The notes beneath the pieces are model-generated. The model was not told where the DNA came from. It searched no databases and saw only the letters and a program-made list of their open reading frames with translations. A program made the position numbers and the translations under genes. Source: Flavobacterium sp. 9R (GTDB taxonomy: Bacteria; Bacteroidota; Bacteroidia; Flavobacteriales; Flavobacteriaceae). Taken from it: a stretch of DNA of 64,000 nucleotides. The stretch lies in assembly GCF_902506345.1 (NCBI RefSeq), contig NZ_LR733413.1, forward strand, positions 3,365,229-3,429,228, given 5' to 3'. Positions 1 to 8,283 of the stretch are shown in pieces. Every line of letters begins with the position of its first letter. Position 1 is the first letter of the stretch.

Positions 1-1
1 A

Positions 2-1666
2 GCCAATACTGATGTTCGAGAAAGTATGTTTTTGGTGTCTGAATTTGCGAAAAATTATTTTCATTCCACACTATTAAATACCGAAGAAGGGAAGGCGATA
101 GGCTATTCGTATTTCAAAGAAAGAGGTTTCACCAACGAAATCATAAAAAAATTCGGACTGGGTTATTCTCCAGAAACTTGGGACGCTCTAACGAAAGAAG
201 CACTTGGGAAAGGATATCAATTACAATATCTAGAAAGTACGGGTTTAACCATTCCAAAAGACGACCGTCCTTTTGATAGATTCAAAGGAAGGGTGATGTT
301 CCCTATCCAAAGTATGTCGGGTAGAACCTTAGGTTTTGGAGGGCGCATCTTAACCAATGATAAAAAAGCGGCCAAATATTTAAACTCTCCCGAGAGCGAA
401 ATTTATCATAAGAGCAAAGTCTTGTACGGAATTTTCCAAGCCAAACAAGCCATTGCCAAACAAAATAATTGTTATTTGGTTGAAGGATATACCGACGTAA
501 TTCAATTTCATCAGGCGGGAATCGAAAATGTTGTGGCTTCATCAGGTACGGCTTTAACACCCGACCAAATCCGATTAATCAATAGATTGACCAAAAACAT
601 TACCGTACTTTTTGATGGTGATGCTGCGGGGCTTCGTGCTTCCATTCGAGGAATCGATTTGATTTTGGAAGAAGGGATGAACGTAAAAGTGTGTACTTTT
701 CCTGATGGCGACGACCCAGATAGTTTTGCTAAAAAGACATCTTATGATGATTTAGTAGCTTACTTAGAGAATAACGCAAAGGATTTTATTCAGTTCAAAG
801 CTTCTCTTTTAATGAACGAAGCTAAGAACGACCCAATAAAGAAAGCCGATTTGATTCGGGATATGGTAACGAGTATTTCTAAGATTCCAGACCGTATTCA
901 ACGAGAAATATATTTGCAAGAATGTTCAAGGATTATGGATATTTCTGAGCAGGTTTTGGTGAGTACTTTGGCACAATTAGTCCAAAAAGACATTACCGAA
1001 GTAGGGAAAAAACAAAAGCAAGAGCAAAAAGCATTTGAAATTGTAAAGAATGAAAATCCCGTTCAAACAGAGAAAGTTGATGTTTTATATCGTTTAGAAA
1101 GAAAGATAATCGAAATTTTATTGCTCTACGGAAATAAAGATGAAGTTTTTGAAGATGTACTTTTAAAAGCGAATCCAGATGGGGAGATTGTTCACGTAGT
1201 TGAAAAAAAGGAGTACAAAGTTTTTCAGAGAATCTATTTGAGTTTACAAGAAGATGAGGTAGAGCTTGCGCATCCCCATTTTAGGGCTATTTTTAATGAT
1301 TTGATTTCATATTATCTTCAAAATGAAACAGAAGGAATTGATAATTATCTAAAAAATTTAAAACCTGAGTTTGCACAAGAAGTTACGGATATTTTGATGG
1401 AAGAAGAACAAATCGTGCTTCATAATTGGGAAGGGCAAAACATTTTTGTGAAACAAAAAACAGAAACAGTAAGTCAACATACTTCGGAAACTATTATATC
1501 CATTCGCGAATACCTAATCAATAAACTAATTATGGATTTAATGAACGAATTCACTTCAAACCCTGAAGCAGATGTAGAAGAGTTGAAAGTAATGATTAAT
1601 GATTATAATAAGCTCAAAGTCAATTTGACGGGAGCAATTGGTCGAATTCGTTCTACTTACATATAA
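2..1666 (+). CDS. dnaG: DNA primase DnaG, 5' end outside the window
   Basis: Primase makes the RNA primers for lagging-strand DNA synthesis and works with the DnaB helicase. The reading frame is open to the left edge, so the N-terminal CHC2 zinc-binding domain (about 100 residues) is missing and the first Met in view is internal. Visible parts are the catalytic core and the Toprim fold with EGYTDV and, further on, LFDGDAAG, which supply the acidic metal ligands. The C-terminal ~200 residues are variable and fit the helicase-interaction region. The gene ends at a strong hairpin shared with the convergent regulator. The function is firm; the start cannot be assigned here. Confidence 0.96.
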   Translation, partial: ANTDVRESMFLVSEFAKNYFHSTLLNTEEGKAIGYSYFKERGFTNEIIKKFGLGYSPETWDALTKEALGKGYQLQYLESTGLTIPKDDRPFDRFKGRVMFPIQSMSGRTLGFGGRILTNDKKAAKYLNSPESEIYHKSKVLYGIFQAKQAIAKQNNCYLVEGYTDVIQFHQAGIENVVASSGTALTPDQIRLINRLTKNITVLFDGDAAGLRASIRGIDLILEEGMNVKVCTFPDGDDPDSFAKKTSYDDLVAYLENNAKDFIQFKASLLMNEAKNDPIKKADLIRDMVTSISKIPDRIQREIYLQECSRIMDISEQVLVSTLAQLVQKDITEVGKKQKQEQKAFEIVKNENPVQTEKVDVLYRLERKIIEILLLYGNKDEVFEDVLLKANPDGEIVHVVEKKEYKVFQRIYLSLQEDEVELAHPHFRAIFNDLISYYLQNETEGIDNYLKNLKPEFAQEVTDILMEEEQIVLHNWEGQNIFVKQKTETVSQHTSETIISIREYLINKLIMDLMNEFTSNPEADVEELKVMINDYNKLKVNLTGAIGRIRSTYI

Positions 1667-1671
1667 AAAAA

Positions 1672-1699
1672 AGGAAGTCTAAAATAGACTTCCTTTTTT
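1672..1699. terminator. Bidirectional terminator between dnaG and the response regulator
   Basis: A perfect 10-bp stem AGGAAGTCTA/TAGACTTCCT with an AAA loop is flanked by A and T runs. It sits between convergent genes and can serve both. Confidence 0.85.
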
Positions 1700-1733
1700 A
1701 TTTTTTGCGAAAATTAGTAAATCAAAAATCGAA

Positions 1734-2363
1734 TTAAACGATTTCTAATGTTTTAGCTTTGTTAACCAAGTCAACCAAATTGGTTACATTTAATTTGGTT
1801 AATAAACGCAATTTGTAAGTACTAATTGTTTTTTCGTTTAGAGAAAGAATGTCAGCTATTTCGTGGTTTTTCTTACCATCGCTCAAATAGCGCAAGACTT
1901 CAATTTCTCGGTTAGATAATTTACGATACAAACGTTCGCTTTTACTTTGTTTGGCTATCAAAGCCATATTTTTACGAACATTTTCGTTCACAATAATTTT
2001 GCCTTGATGCACTTTTACAATAGATTGACCTAATGTTTCTAGTTTCTCGGATTTGTGAACATAGCCAGAAACTCCTGCTTTAATTGCATTGGGAGCATAA
2101 ATTTGTTCCGAAAGACTACTAAAAATAATAATCTTCGTTTTAGGGAAGTTTTTCAACATCGCCTTAATTTCAAAAATACTCGCCAATCCCTCTAGTTCTA
2201 AGTCGATTACCAATACATCGATTTCCTTGTTTTGGAGGATGTCTCGAACCATCGAAAAATTACCAACATTGGCTACAATAGAGATTTCATCGTGGTCTTT
2301 AAAGTACGATTTAACTCCAAAATGGGTTACAGGATAGTTATCTGCTAAACAAACTTTAATCAT
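1734..2363 (-). CDS. LuxR/NarL-family response regulator (orphan)
   Basis: Two-component response regulator of 209 aa. Residues 1-120 form a receiver domain with the acidic residue D8 and the phospho-acceptor D54 in VLVIDLE. Residues ~145-205 form a LuxR-type helix-turn-helix starting LSNREIEVLRYL. No histidine kinase is adjacent, so the partner is unknown. It lies downstream of nadE on the same strand, 88 bp away. Its leader carries nested inverted repeats that end directly at the ATG, suggesting translational or transcriptional control. The target genes cannot be told from the sequence. Confidence 0.9.
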   Translation of the reverse strand: MIKVCLADNYPVTHFGVKSYFKDHDEISIVANVGNFSMVRDILQNKEIDVLVIDLELEGLASIFEIKAMLKNFPKTKIIIFSSLSEQIYAPNAIKAGVSGYVHKSEKLETLGQSIVKVHQGKIIVNENVRKNMALIAKQSKSERLYRKLSNREIEVLRYLSDGKKNHEIADILSLNEKTISTYKLRLLTKLNVTNLVDLVNKAKTLEIV

Positions 2364-2434
2364 GGTATTTATTTTTTAAGAGTTGTCTATCAAAATGATA
2401 GCATAAATGTAGTAAAAAAAATACAATAAATACC
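2364..2434 (-). promoter_or_regulatory. Nested inverted repeats in the response-regulator leader
   Basis: An outer 10-bp perfect inverted repeat (AATAAATACC at 2425-2434, GGTATTTATT at 2364-2373 on +) encloses the palindrome CTATCAAAATGATAG at 2387-2401. In the transcript the 3' arm of the outer stem ends exactly at the start codon. It could hide the initiation site, or the inner palindrome could bind a regulator. No function is shown. Confidence 0.4.
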
Positions 2435-2451
2435 AGGAATGTTAATTTTTT

Positions 2452-3252
2452 TTAATTTTTATCAATAATACAGACTGGTATTGGGTTCATTTTGTGTTGG
2501 TTAGCATTATTTAGTCGTTTGTAGGTGGTAAAAACGTCCTTTTCTCTACCCTCAAAGTCCGAAATCGTTTTCCCAATTTCGTCTTGCAACATAGCCCATT
2601 CCAATTCGTCATAACTTGCACCAAGTTGGTCCTCGTCTGAACGGTCATCTCCAAAAAGACCATCTGTAGGAGCTGCAATAAGAATTGAATTTGGAACTTT
2701 CAAATATTCTCCTAATGCGTATACATCTGATTTTAATAAATCTGCAATTGGACTTAGGTCTACTCCGCCATCACCATATTTAGTATAAAAACCCACACCA
2801 AAATCTTCTACCTTATTTCCTGTTCCAGCAACTAGTAGTCCATGAATACCTGCATAGTAATACAAAGTGCTCATTCTTAAACGCGCTCTTGTGTTGGCTA
2901 AAGACAAGTTCATTTTAGCGGTATCTTCGTGCTCTGGTACTACTTTTTTGAATGCTTCAAATACAGAAGTCAAATCAGAAGCAGCACTTTTTACGTTTGG
3001 GAAACGTTCTTTTAGTTGTTTGATATGCTCTTGTGCTCGACTAACATGCGATGGAGCTTGATGAATTGGCATTTCTATGCAAAGTACTTCCATACCTGTT
3101 TGTGCACAAAGTGTTGAGGTTACAGCAGAGTCCACACCTCCAGAAATACCAATCACAAATCCATTAGATTTAGCATTTTTGGCATAATCGGCGAGCCATT
3201 TTATAATTTGAGTATTTACTTTTTCTGGTGATAAGGTTGTTTTTTTAATCAT
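2452..3252 (-). CDS. nadE: NH3-dependent NAD+ synthetase
   Basis: Catalyses the last step of NAD biosynthesis: adenylation and amidation of nicotinic acid adenine dinucleotide. The 266-aa length fits the single-domain, ammonia-using form; there is no N-terminal nitrilase/glutaminase domain. The PP-loop ATP-binding motif ISGGVDSAV is near residue 40, and TGNKVEDFGVGF followed by KYGDGGVDLSP matches the family's substrate loops. It is divergent from gldB and upstream of the LuxR-type regulator. Confidence 0.95.
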   Translation of the reverse strand: MIKKTTLSPEKVNTQIIKWLADYAKNAKSNGFVIGISGGVDSAVTSTLCAQTGMEVLCIEMPIHQAPSHVSRAQEHIKQLKERFPNVKSAASDLTSVFEAFKKVVPEHEDTAKMNLSLANTRARLRMSTLYYYAGIHGLLVAGTGNKVEDFGVGFYTKYGDGGVDLSPIADLLKSDVYALGEYLKVPNSILIAAPTDGLFGDDRSDEDQLGASYDELEWAMLQDEIGKTISDFEGREKDVFTTYKRLNNANQHKMNPIPVCIIDKN

Positions 3253-3281
3253 AATAGTTTACGTTTTAAAAAGCAGGAATG

Positions 3282-3289
3282 TATATTTG
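3282..3289 (+). promoter_or_regulatory. Candidate -7 box upstream of gldB
   Basis: TATATTTG matches the Bacteroidota -7 consensus TAnnTTTG. No clear TTG lies about 20 bp upstream, and the leader to gldB would be long (about 140 nt), so support is weak. Confidence 0.35.
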
Positions 3290-3436
3290 CAAAATCTTTT
3301 CAAAAAGGGAATTTATTCCGAAAATATTTAAAAGCTAAATTAAATAATAAATATTAAATCGCCATAGTTCCGAACCATAAACTAGAAGGGAAGTAACGTG
3401 ATTAAAGCATTGAATGTCTCAAATAATTTATAACTC

Positions 3437-4393
3437 ATGAAAATCTATCTTTTACCACTTGCCATTTGCTTCTTTTTGCTTTCATGCGAAAAGAAAAATA
3501 AGATTGAAAAAGCTGTAGAAGAAATTCCAGTTGAAATCAAAGTTGATAGATTTGATAAAGCTTTTTTTGAAACTAAGCCTGAGGACTTAAATCAGTTAAA
3601 ACAAAAATACCCTTATTTTTTTCCTGCAGGAACGGATGATGCAATTTGGATTGAAAAAATGCAGCATCCTCAATGGAGAGAATTGTATGGAGAAGTGCAA
3701 AAAAAGTATGCTGATTTTTCAACTATTAATCAAGAAATAGAAACGTTATTTAAGCATATTAAGTTTTATTTTCCTAAAACTAAAACGCCAAAGGTTGTTA
3801 CTTTAATCTCTGAAATGGATTATAATACCAAAACGATTTACGCGGATAGTTTGGTAATTGTGTCTTTAGAGCTGTATTTAGGTAAAAATCATAAATTTTA
3901 TCAATTTCCTGAATACATCAAACAAAATTTTGAACCAACTCAAATCGTTCCAGATATTGCTTCAAGTTTTCTTCAAGCAAAAATGGTTCCAGATACGGAT
4001 AAGACATTCTTATCTCAAATGATTTACTTGGGAAAAGAATTGTATCTAAAAGAATTGTTGTTGCCGGAATATACTGATGCCGCTAGAATAGGATATACTC
4101 CTGAGCAAATTAAATGGTGTACTGAAAACGAGGGTTATATTTGGCGTTACTTTATTGATAAAGAAATGCTATATAGTGTAGACGCTAAATTAATTCCTAG
4201 ATTTTTGAGTCCAGCTCCATTTTCTAAATTTTATTTAGAGATAGATAATGATTCGCCAGGACAAGTAGGTGCCTGGATTGGTTGGCAAATAGTAAGGTCA
4301 TATATGAAGAATAATGATGTTACTATCAACGAATTAATGAATAAAAAAGCAAAAGAAATTTTTGAACAGTCAAAATATAAACCTAAGAAATAA
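3437..4393 (+). CDS. gldB: Gliding motility lipoprotein GldB
   Basis: GldB is a lipoprotein required for gliding in Flavobacterium; its biochemical role is not settled. The 318-aa product has a lipoprotein signal peptide with lipobox LLSC and Cys17. The body is soluble and rich in charged and aromatic residues. The stop codon overlaps the gldC start by one base (TAATG), so the two are translationally coupled, the same arrangement as in F. johnsoniae. Identification rests on the recognised sequence plus the gldB-gldC pairing. Confidence 0.92.
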   Translation: MKIYLLPLAICFFLLSCEKKNKIEKAVEEIPVEIKVDRFDKAFFETKPEDLNQLKQKYPYFFPAGTDDAIWIEKMQHPQWRELYGEVQKKYADFSTINQEIETLFKHIKFYFPKTKTPKVVTLISEMDYNTKTIYADSLVIVSLELYLGKNHKFYQFPEYIKQNFEPTQIVPDIASSFLQAKMVPDTDKTFLSQMIYLGKELYLKELLLPEYTDAARIGYTPEQIKWCTENEGYIWRYFIDKEMLYSVDAKLIPRFLSPAPFSKFYLEIDNDSPGQVGAWIGWQIVRSYMKNNDVTINELMNKKAKEIFEQSKYKPKK

Positions 4394-4728
4394 TGTCAAA
4401 CATACATACCTCAGAAATTAAGTTTCAAGTTGAATTAGATGAAAATAGAGTGCCAGAAAAACTATTTTGGTCTGCAGAAGATGGTGGCGTGACAGCAGAA
4501 GAAGCTAAAGCGATTATGCTTTCTATTTGGGATAGCAATCACAAAGAAAGTATGAGAATTGATTTGTGGACGAAAGATATGCCTGTAGATGAAATGAAAA
4601 TTTTTTTCCATCAAACGCTAGTGGCTATGTCAGAAACATTTAAAAGAGCTACTAATGACGAAAAAATGGCAGATACAATGATGGATTTTTGTGATTATTT
4701 TGCCGAAAAGCTTGAATTGAAAAAATAG
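4393..4728 (+). CDS. gldC: Gliding motility protein GldC
   Basis: Small 111-aa protein without signal peptide or membrane segment, so probably cytoplasmic. It opens with the typical NIHTSEIKFQVELDENRVPE stretch and has a C-terminal helical segment. GldC improves gliding efficiency in F. johnsoniae but is not strictly essential there. It overlaps gldB by one base and is followed by a terminator, which makes gldBC a two-gene operon. Confidence 0.92.
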   Translation: MSNIHTSEIKFQVELDENRVPEKLFWSAEDGGVTAEEAKAIMLSIWDSNHKESMRIDLWTKDMPVDEMKIFFHQTLVAMSETFKRATNDEKMADTMMDFCDYFAEKLELKK

Positions 4729-4748
4729 GTTGCTTTAATCTCAAAAAA

Positions 4749-4787
4749 AAATCCAAATTCCAAGAATTATAATTGGGATTTGGATTT
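4749..4787. terminator. Bidirectional terminator between gldC and engB
   Basis: A 13-bp stem (AAATCCAAATTCC with GGGATTTGGATTT, one G-T wobble) and a 13-nt loop are flanked by A and T runs between convergent genes. Confidence 0.8.
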
Positions 4788-4792
4788 TGTAT

Positions 4793-5413
4793 TTAAAATG
4801 AATTGTTGTTTTTAAAGACTTCTTGGTTAACCTCGTCTATGTAGTTCAACAATTCTTCTTTTCCGGTAGACTCTGTAGAAGAAGTAACAAAATAATGAGG
4901 CATTTCAGCCCAATTGTTAGCTAGCATTTTCTTTTTGTATGCAGCTATATGTGAGTCAATTTTTACCTTACTGATTTTGTCTGCTTTAGTAAAAATAATG
5001 CAAAAAGGGATTTCGCTTTCTCCCATATAAGACATGAATTCAATATCTATAGTTTGTGCTTCGTGGCGAATATCAATCAGTACAAAAGCACATACTAATT
5101 GTTCTCTAGATTCAAAATAGTCTGTGATAAACTCTTGGAATATTGATTTGGTTTTTTTTGAAACTTTGGCATATCCGTAACCAGGTAAATCAACTAAAAA
5201 CCAATTGCTATTGATTAAAAAATGATTGATTAACTGCGTTTTTCCTGGTCTTGCAGATGTTTTTGCTAATTTCTTATGATTGGTCAGCATATTGATCAAT
5301 GAAGATTTACCTACATTAGAACGACCAATAAAAGCATACTCGGGCAAGAAGTCCTTGGGACATTTGCTTACATCAGAATTGCTAATAACAAATTCGGCAG
5401 TATTGATTTTCAT
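4793..5413 (-). CDS. engB: Ribosome biogenesis GTPase EngB/YsxC
   Basis: TRAFAC-class GTPase that helps assemble the large ribosomal subunit; often essential. The 206-aa product shows G1 GRSNVGKS (residues 30-37), G3 DLPGYGYA and G4 TKADK, in the usual order and length for YihA/YsxC. It lies 16 bp downstream of the hydrolase gene on the same strand, so the two probably share a transcript. Nothing unusual is seen. Confidence 0.95.
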   Translation of the reverse strand: MKINTAEFVISNSDVSKCPKDFLPEYAFIGRSNVGKSSLINMLTNHKKLAKTSARPGKTQLINHFLINSNWFLVDLPGYGYAKVSKKTKSIFQEFITDYFESREQLVCAFVLIDIRHEAQTIDIEFMSYMGESEIPFCIIFTKADKISKVKIDSHIAAYKKKMLANNWAEMPHYFVTSSTESTGKEELLNYIDEVNQEVFKNNNSF

Positions 5414-5429
5414 TTTCTAATCGTTTTGA

Positions 5430-6203
5430 TTAATGTGCAGCTAAGTGAGTATGAGTTAACCAATCTTCTAAAACTCTGTTGAATTCGTCTGGATGTTCCA
5501 TCATTGCGGCGTGTCCGCATTTGTCAATCCAATACAAACTTGAGTTTGGCATTAGTTTATGAAATTCTTCTGCAACATCCGGAGGAGTTACTTTGTCATT
5601 TTTTCCCCAAATAATACAAGTTTGTACATGCATTTTTGGCAAATCTTTAGCCATATTGTGTCTAATTGCACTTTTTGCAATCGTTAGCGTTTTGATTAAT
5701 TTGATTCGATCGTTTACGGTTGCAAAAACTTCATCGATTAGTTCTGGTGTAGCAATTTTTGGGTCATAAAAAACATCTTCAGCTTTTTTCTTGATGTATT
5801 CATAGTCGCCTCTTTTAGGATAGCTATCGCCCATCGCACTTTCATAAAGTCCAGAGCTACCTGTAATAACTAGCCCAGCAACTTTTTCTGGATACATTTT
5901 TGTGTGGTATAATGCGATGTGACCTCCCAACGAGTTGCCCAAAAGGATAACACGATCCAGTCCTTTATAAGTGATAAAGTTTTTCACATAAACTGCAAAG
6001 CTTTTAACGTTAGTCTTTAAAATGTTTTGCGTATAGATAGGTAGATCTGGAATAATAATTTTGTACCCTCTTTCAGAAAAATAACTTGCTACAGCATCAA
6101 AGTTACTTAATCCTCCCATAAGTCCGTGAAGAATTACGATTGGGGTTCCTTCTCCAGCTTCATAATAGCTATACTTACCTTCTATTTTATAGTATTTTTC
6201 CAT
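5430..6203 (-). CDS. Alpha/beta-fold hydrolase
   Basis: A 257-aa alpha/beta hydrolase. The oxyanion region is ILHGLMGG near residue 25, the nucleophile elbow is GNSLGG with Ser91, and the catalytic His lies in CGHAAMMEHP near the C-terminus. There is no signal peptide, so it is cytoplasmic. The substrate is unknown; the fold covers esterases, lipases and C-C hydrolases. It is divergent from the dcw cluster and upstream of engB. The family assignment is firm, the reaction is not. Confidence 0.88.
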   Translation of the reverse strand: MEKYYKIEGKYSYYEAGEGTPIVILHGLMGGLSNFDAVASYFSERGYKIIIPDLPIYTQNILKTNVKSFAVYVKNFITYKGLDRVILLGNSLGGHIALYHTKMYPEKVAGLVITGSSGLYESAMGDSYPKRGDYEYIKKKAEDVFYDPKIATPELIDEVFATVNDRIKLIKTLTIAKSAIRHNMAKDLPKMHVQTCIIWGKNDKVTPPDVAEEFHKLMPNSSLYWIDKCGHAAMMEHPDEFNRVLEDWLTHTHLAAH

Positions 6204-6483
6204 GTAATATGTGACTCGGTTTCAATTTCGACAAATATAGGATTTATTAAATTAAAATAAATTGTTAGGGTTGCTTTTTACTGATTTTATTCTTTTTCAT
6301 GGGTTTATTCGTTTTAAAATGAGTGATTTTCATTTTGCAAAAAGTAAGATTAGGCATAAAAAAGCAAAATTTTTTTTGTAAGAATTATTTTTAATTTTAA
6401 TATAGATATCAACTTTATCTTAATAAAAAAAAATATTTGCTAACTGTCTGATAGACTATAAATTAAAGCTTTTTGGTTAAGAG

Positions 6484-6529
6484 TGGGTAAACTTATCAAC
6501 AAAGTGGTATAAAGTGGTAAATTGTGGTA
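6484..6529 (+). promoter_or_regulatory. Candidate MraZ operator: 10-bp-spaced GTGGT repeats
   Basis: GTGGTA occurs at 6504, 6514 and 6524, exactly 10 bp apart, and a related GTGGGTA at 6483 is about two further periods upstream. In other bacteria MraZ represses its own operon by binding direct GTGGG-type repeats with 5-bp spacers. The position just upstream of mraZ and the period fit; the last base of the box differs (T instead of G) in three copies. Confidence 0.75.
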
Positions 6530-6539
6530 AAAATTTATA

Positions 6540-6547
6540 TATTTTTG
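6540..6547 (+). promoter_or_regulatory. -7 box of the mraZ/dcw promoter
   Basis: TATTTTTG fits TAnnTTTG and lies 25 bp before the GTG start, directly downstream of the GTGGT repeats. A TTG at 6523-6525 is closer than the usual ~20 bp, so the -33 element is uncertain. Operator repeats overlapping the promoter would suit repression. Confidence 0.5.
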
Positions 6548-6572
6548 CTTAATACAATCTAATGCAAATTTT

Positions 6573-7046
6573 GTGGACGCAATTATTGGTACATATGAGT
6601 GTAAAGTAGATGCTAAAGGAAGGGTAATGTTGCCTTCTCCTTTGAAAAAGCAGTTGGCTACTTCTCTTCAAGACGGTTTCGTTTTGAAGCGCTCCGTGTT
6701 CCAACCTTGTCTAGAATTGTATCCTATGAAGGAGTGGAATGTGATGATGCAAAAGGTGAACGGATTGAATCGGTTTGTGAAAAAAAATAATGACTTTATC
6801 CGTCGTTTTACTGCAGGTGTTAAAGTGGTAGAAATTGATGCATTGGGTAGAATGTTGATTCCGAAAGACTTGGTTGGTTTTGCAAGTATAGCCAAAGATG
6901 TTGTCTTTTCTTCTGCGGTAACAATTGTTGAAATCTGGGATAAAGACTTGTATGAAAAATCTATAAGTGGAGAGGATCTTGATTTTGCCGATTTGGCAGA
7001 GGAAGTAATGGGAAATATAAATAATAGCGACAATGGAATATCATAA
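6573..7046 (+). CDS. mraZ: MraZ, transcriptional regulator of the dcw cluster
   Basis: DNA-binding protein with two SpoVT/AbrB-like (MraZ) domains, which usually represses the division and cell-wall operon it heads. The 157-aa product has IGTYECKVDAKGRVMLPSPL at the N-terminus and a second repeat with EIDALGRMLIPKDL near residue 90. The start is GTG: the nearby ATG at 6562 is out of frame, and this start gives the normal N-terminus. It overlaps rsmH by 14 bp, and the GTGGT repeats upstream are the likely operator. Confidence 0.94.
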   Translation: MDAIIGTYECKVDAKGRVMLPSPLKKQLATSLQDGFVLKRSVFQPCLELYPMKEWNVMMQKVNGLNRFVKKNNDFIRRFTAGVKVVEIDALGRMLIPKDLVGFASIAKDVVFSSAVTIVEIWDKDLYEKSISGEDLDFADLAEEVMGNINNSDNGIS

Positions 7047-7929
7047 TCCTGTATTGTTAAAAGAAACGGTAGATGGTTTGAATATCAAACCAGACGGAGT
7101 GTATGTAGATGTGACATTTGGTGGAGGAGGACACTCAGCAGAAATTCTTAGAAGATTGGGACCTGATGGGAAATTGTTTGCTTTTGATCAAGATGAAGAT
7201 GCTTTGGCAAATGCCTTGCCTGATGAGCGCTTTACTTTAATTAATGAAAATTTCAGGTTTATCAAACGCTTCTTACGTTTTTATGGAGTAAAAGGGGTTG
7301 ATGGAATTTTGGCAGATTTAGGTGTTTCATCTCATCAGTTTGATGTGGCTGAAAGAGGTTTTTCTACTCGTTTTGATGCAGAATTAGACATGCGTATGAG
7401 TCAAAAAAATGATTTGAGCGCCTATAGAGTAGTCAATGAATATGATGATGCGAATTTGAGAAGAGTTTTTTGGGACTATGGAGAATTAAAAAATGCTCCT
7501 GCTTTGTCTAGAACTATTATAGAAGCGAGAGAAAAGCATCCTATTAAAACAACAGATGAATTGAAGTTGATTTTGGCTAAATACTTACCAGAGAAAGTTC
7601 GTAATAAAGTATTAGCTCAAATATACCAAGCCATTCGTATTGAGGTAAATCAAGAAATGGATGTTTTAAAAGAGTTTTTGGAACAATCATTAGAGATTTT
7701 AAATCCAGAAGGAAGATTAAGTGTAATTTCTTATCATTCACTTGAGGATAGATTAGTAAAAAGATTTATCAAGAATGGCATGTTTGAAGGGGAACCTGAA
7801 CGTGATTTTTTTGGAAACTTTTCTGTTCCTTTCAAAACTATAGGTAAGTTGGTTGTTCCCTCTGATGAAGAAATAAAAAGTAATAATAGAGCACGAAGTG
7901 CAAAATTGCGTATTGCAGAAAAGAAATAA
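7033..7929 (+). CDS. rsmH: 16S rRNA m4C1402 methyltransferase RsmH (MraW)
   Basis: SAM-dependent enzyme that N4-methylates C1402 in 16S rRNA at the decoding centre. The 298 aa are of normal length. YHNPVLLKETVDGL opens the protein, VDVTFGGGGHS is the SAM-binding motif I, and LADLGVSSHQFD and ISYHSLEDRLVK are family signatures. It overlaps mraZ by 14 bp and lies 6 bp before the ftsL-like gene, in the standard dcw order. Confidence 0.96.
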   Translation: MEYHNPVLLKETVDGLNIKPDGVYVDVTFGGGGHSAEILRRLGPDGKLFAFDQDEDALANALPDERFTLINENFRFIKRFLRFYGVKGVDGILADLGVSSHQFDVAERGFSTRFDAELDMRMSQKNDLSAYRVVNEYDDANLRRVFWDYGELKNAPALSRTIIEAREKHPIKTTDELKLILAKYLPEKVRNKVLAQIYQAIRIEVNQEMDVLKEFLEQSLEILNPEGRLSVISYHSLEDRLVKRFIKNGMFEGEPERDFFGNFSVPFKTIGKLVVPSDEEIKSNNRARSAKLRIAEKK

Positions 7930-7935
7930 AGAATT

Positions 7936-8283
7936 ATGAAACAAGGAGTTTATGCCATATTAAAAGCTAAATATTTGATTCATGATGACGCGATTAAAAA
8001 TTGGCGTTTTATAGTTTTTTTGGTAGTACTTGTGATTTTAATGATTGCCAATACACAACGTTTTGAGCAAAAGGTTTTTGAAATAAATGAATTGAATAAT
8101 CAAGTAAAAGAGCTTCGATCTGAATTTGTAGATAAAAGATCTGAATTGATGAAGTTGAAAATGGAGTCGACCGTATCCAAAAAAATGGAAACGAAACAAA
8201 TTTTTCCATCAACAGTACCTCCAGTAAAAATTAAAGTTAAAAAAGAAGAAGACCCGAATATATTCGAAAAATTATGGCAGTAG
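7936..8283 (+). CDS. ftsL: FtsL-like division protein
   Basis: A 115-aa bitopic membrane protein: a short cytoplasmic N-terminus, one transmembrane helix at about residues 26-40 (IVFLVVLVILMIA), then a coiled-coil-like periplasmic segment at about 45-80. Size, topology and position between rsmH and ftsI match FtsL, which joins FtsQ and FtsB at the septum. Sequence conservation in FtsL is low, so the name relies on context. The end overlaps ftsI by 10 bp. Confidence 0.82.
   Translation: MKQGVYAILKAKYLIHDDAIKNWRFIVFLVVLVILMIANTQRFEQKVFEINELNNQVKELRSEFVDKRSELMKLKMESTVSKKMETKQIFPSTVPPVKIKVKKEEDPNIFEKLWQ

Larger units (their letters stand above)
6204..6572. other. Intergenic region between the hydrolase and mraZ
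   Basis: This divergent 369-bp, very AT-rich gap has no credible ORF. The hydrolase side carries CAAATATA at 6232-6239, which reads TATATTTG on - and is a possible -7 box. The mraZ side carries the GTGGT repeats and a -7 box, listed separately. No structure is evident in 6245-6480. Confidence 0.6.
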
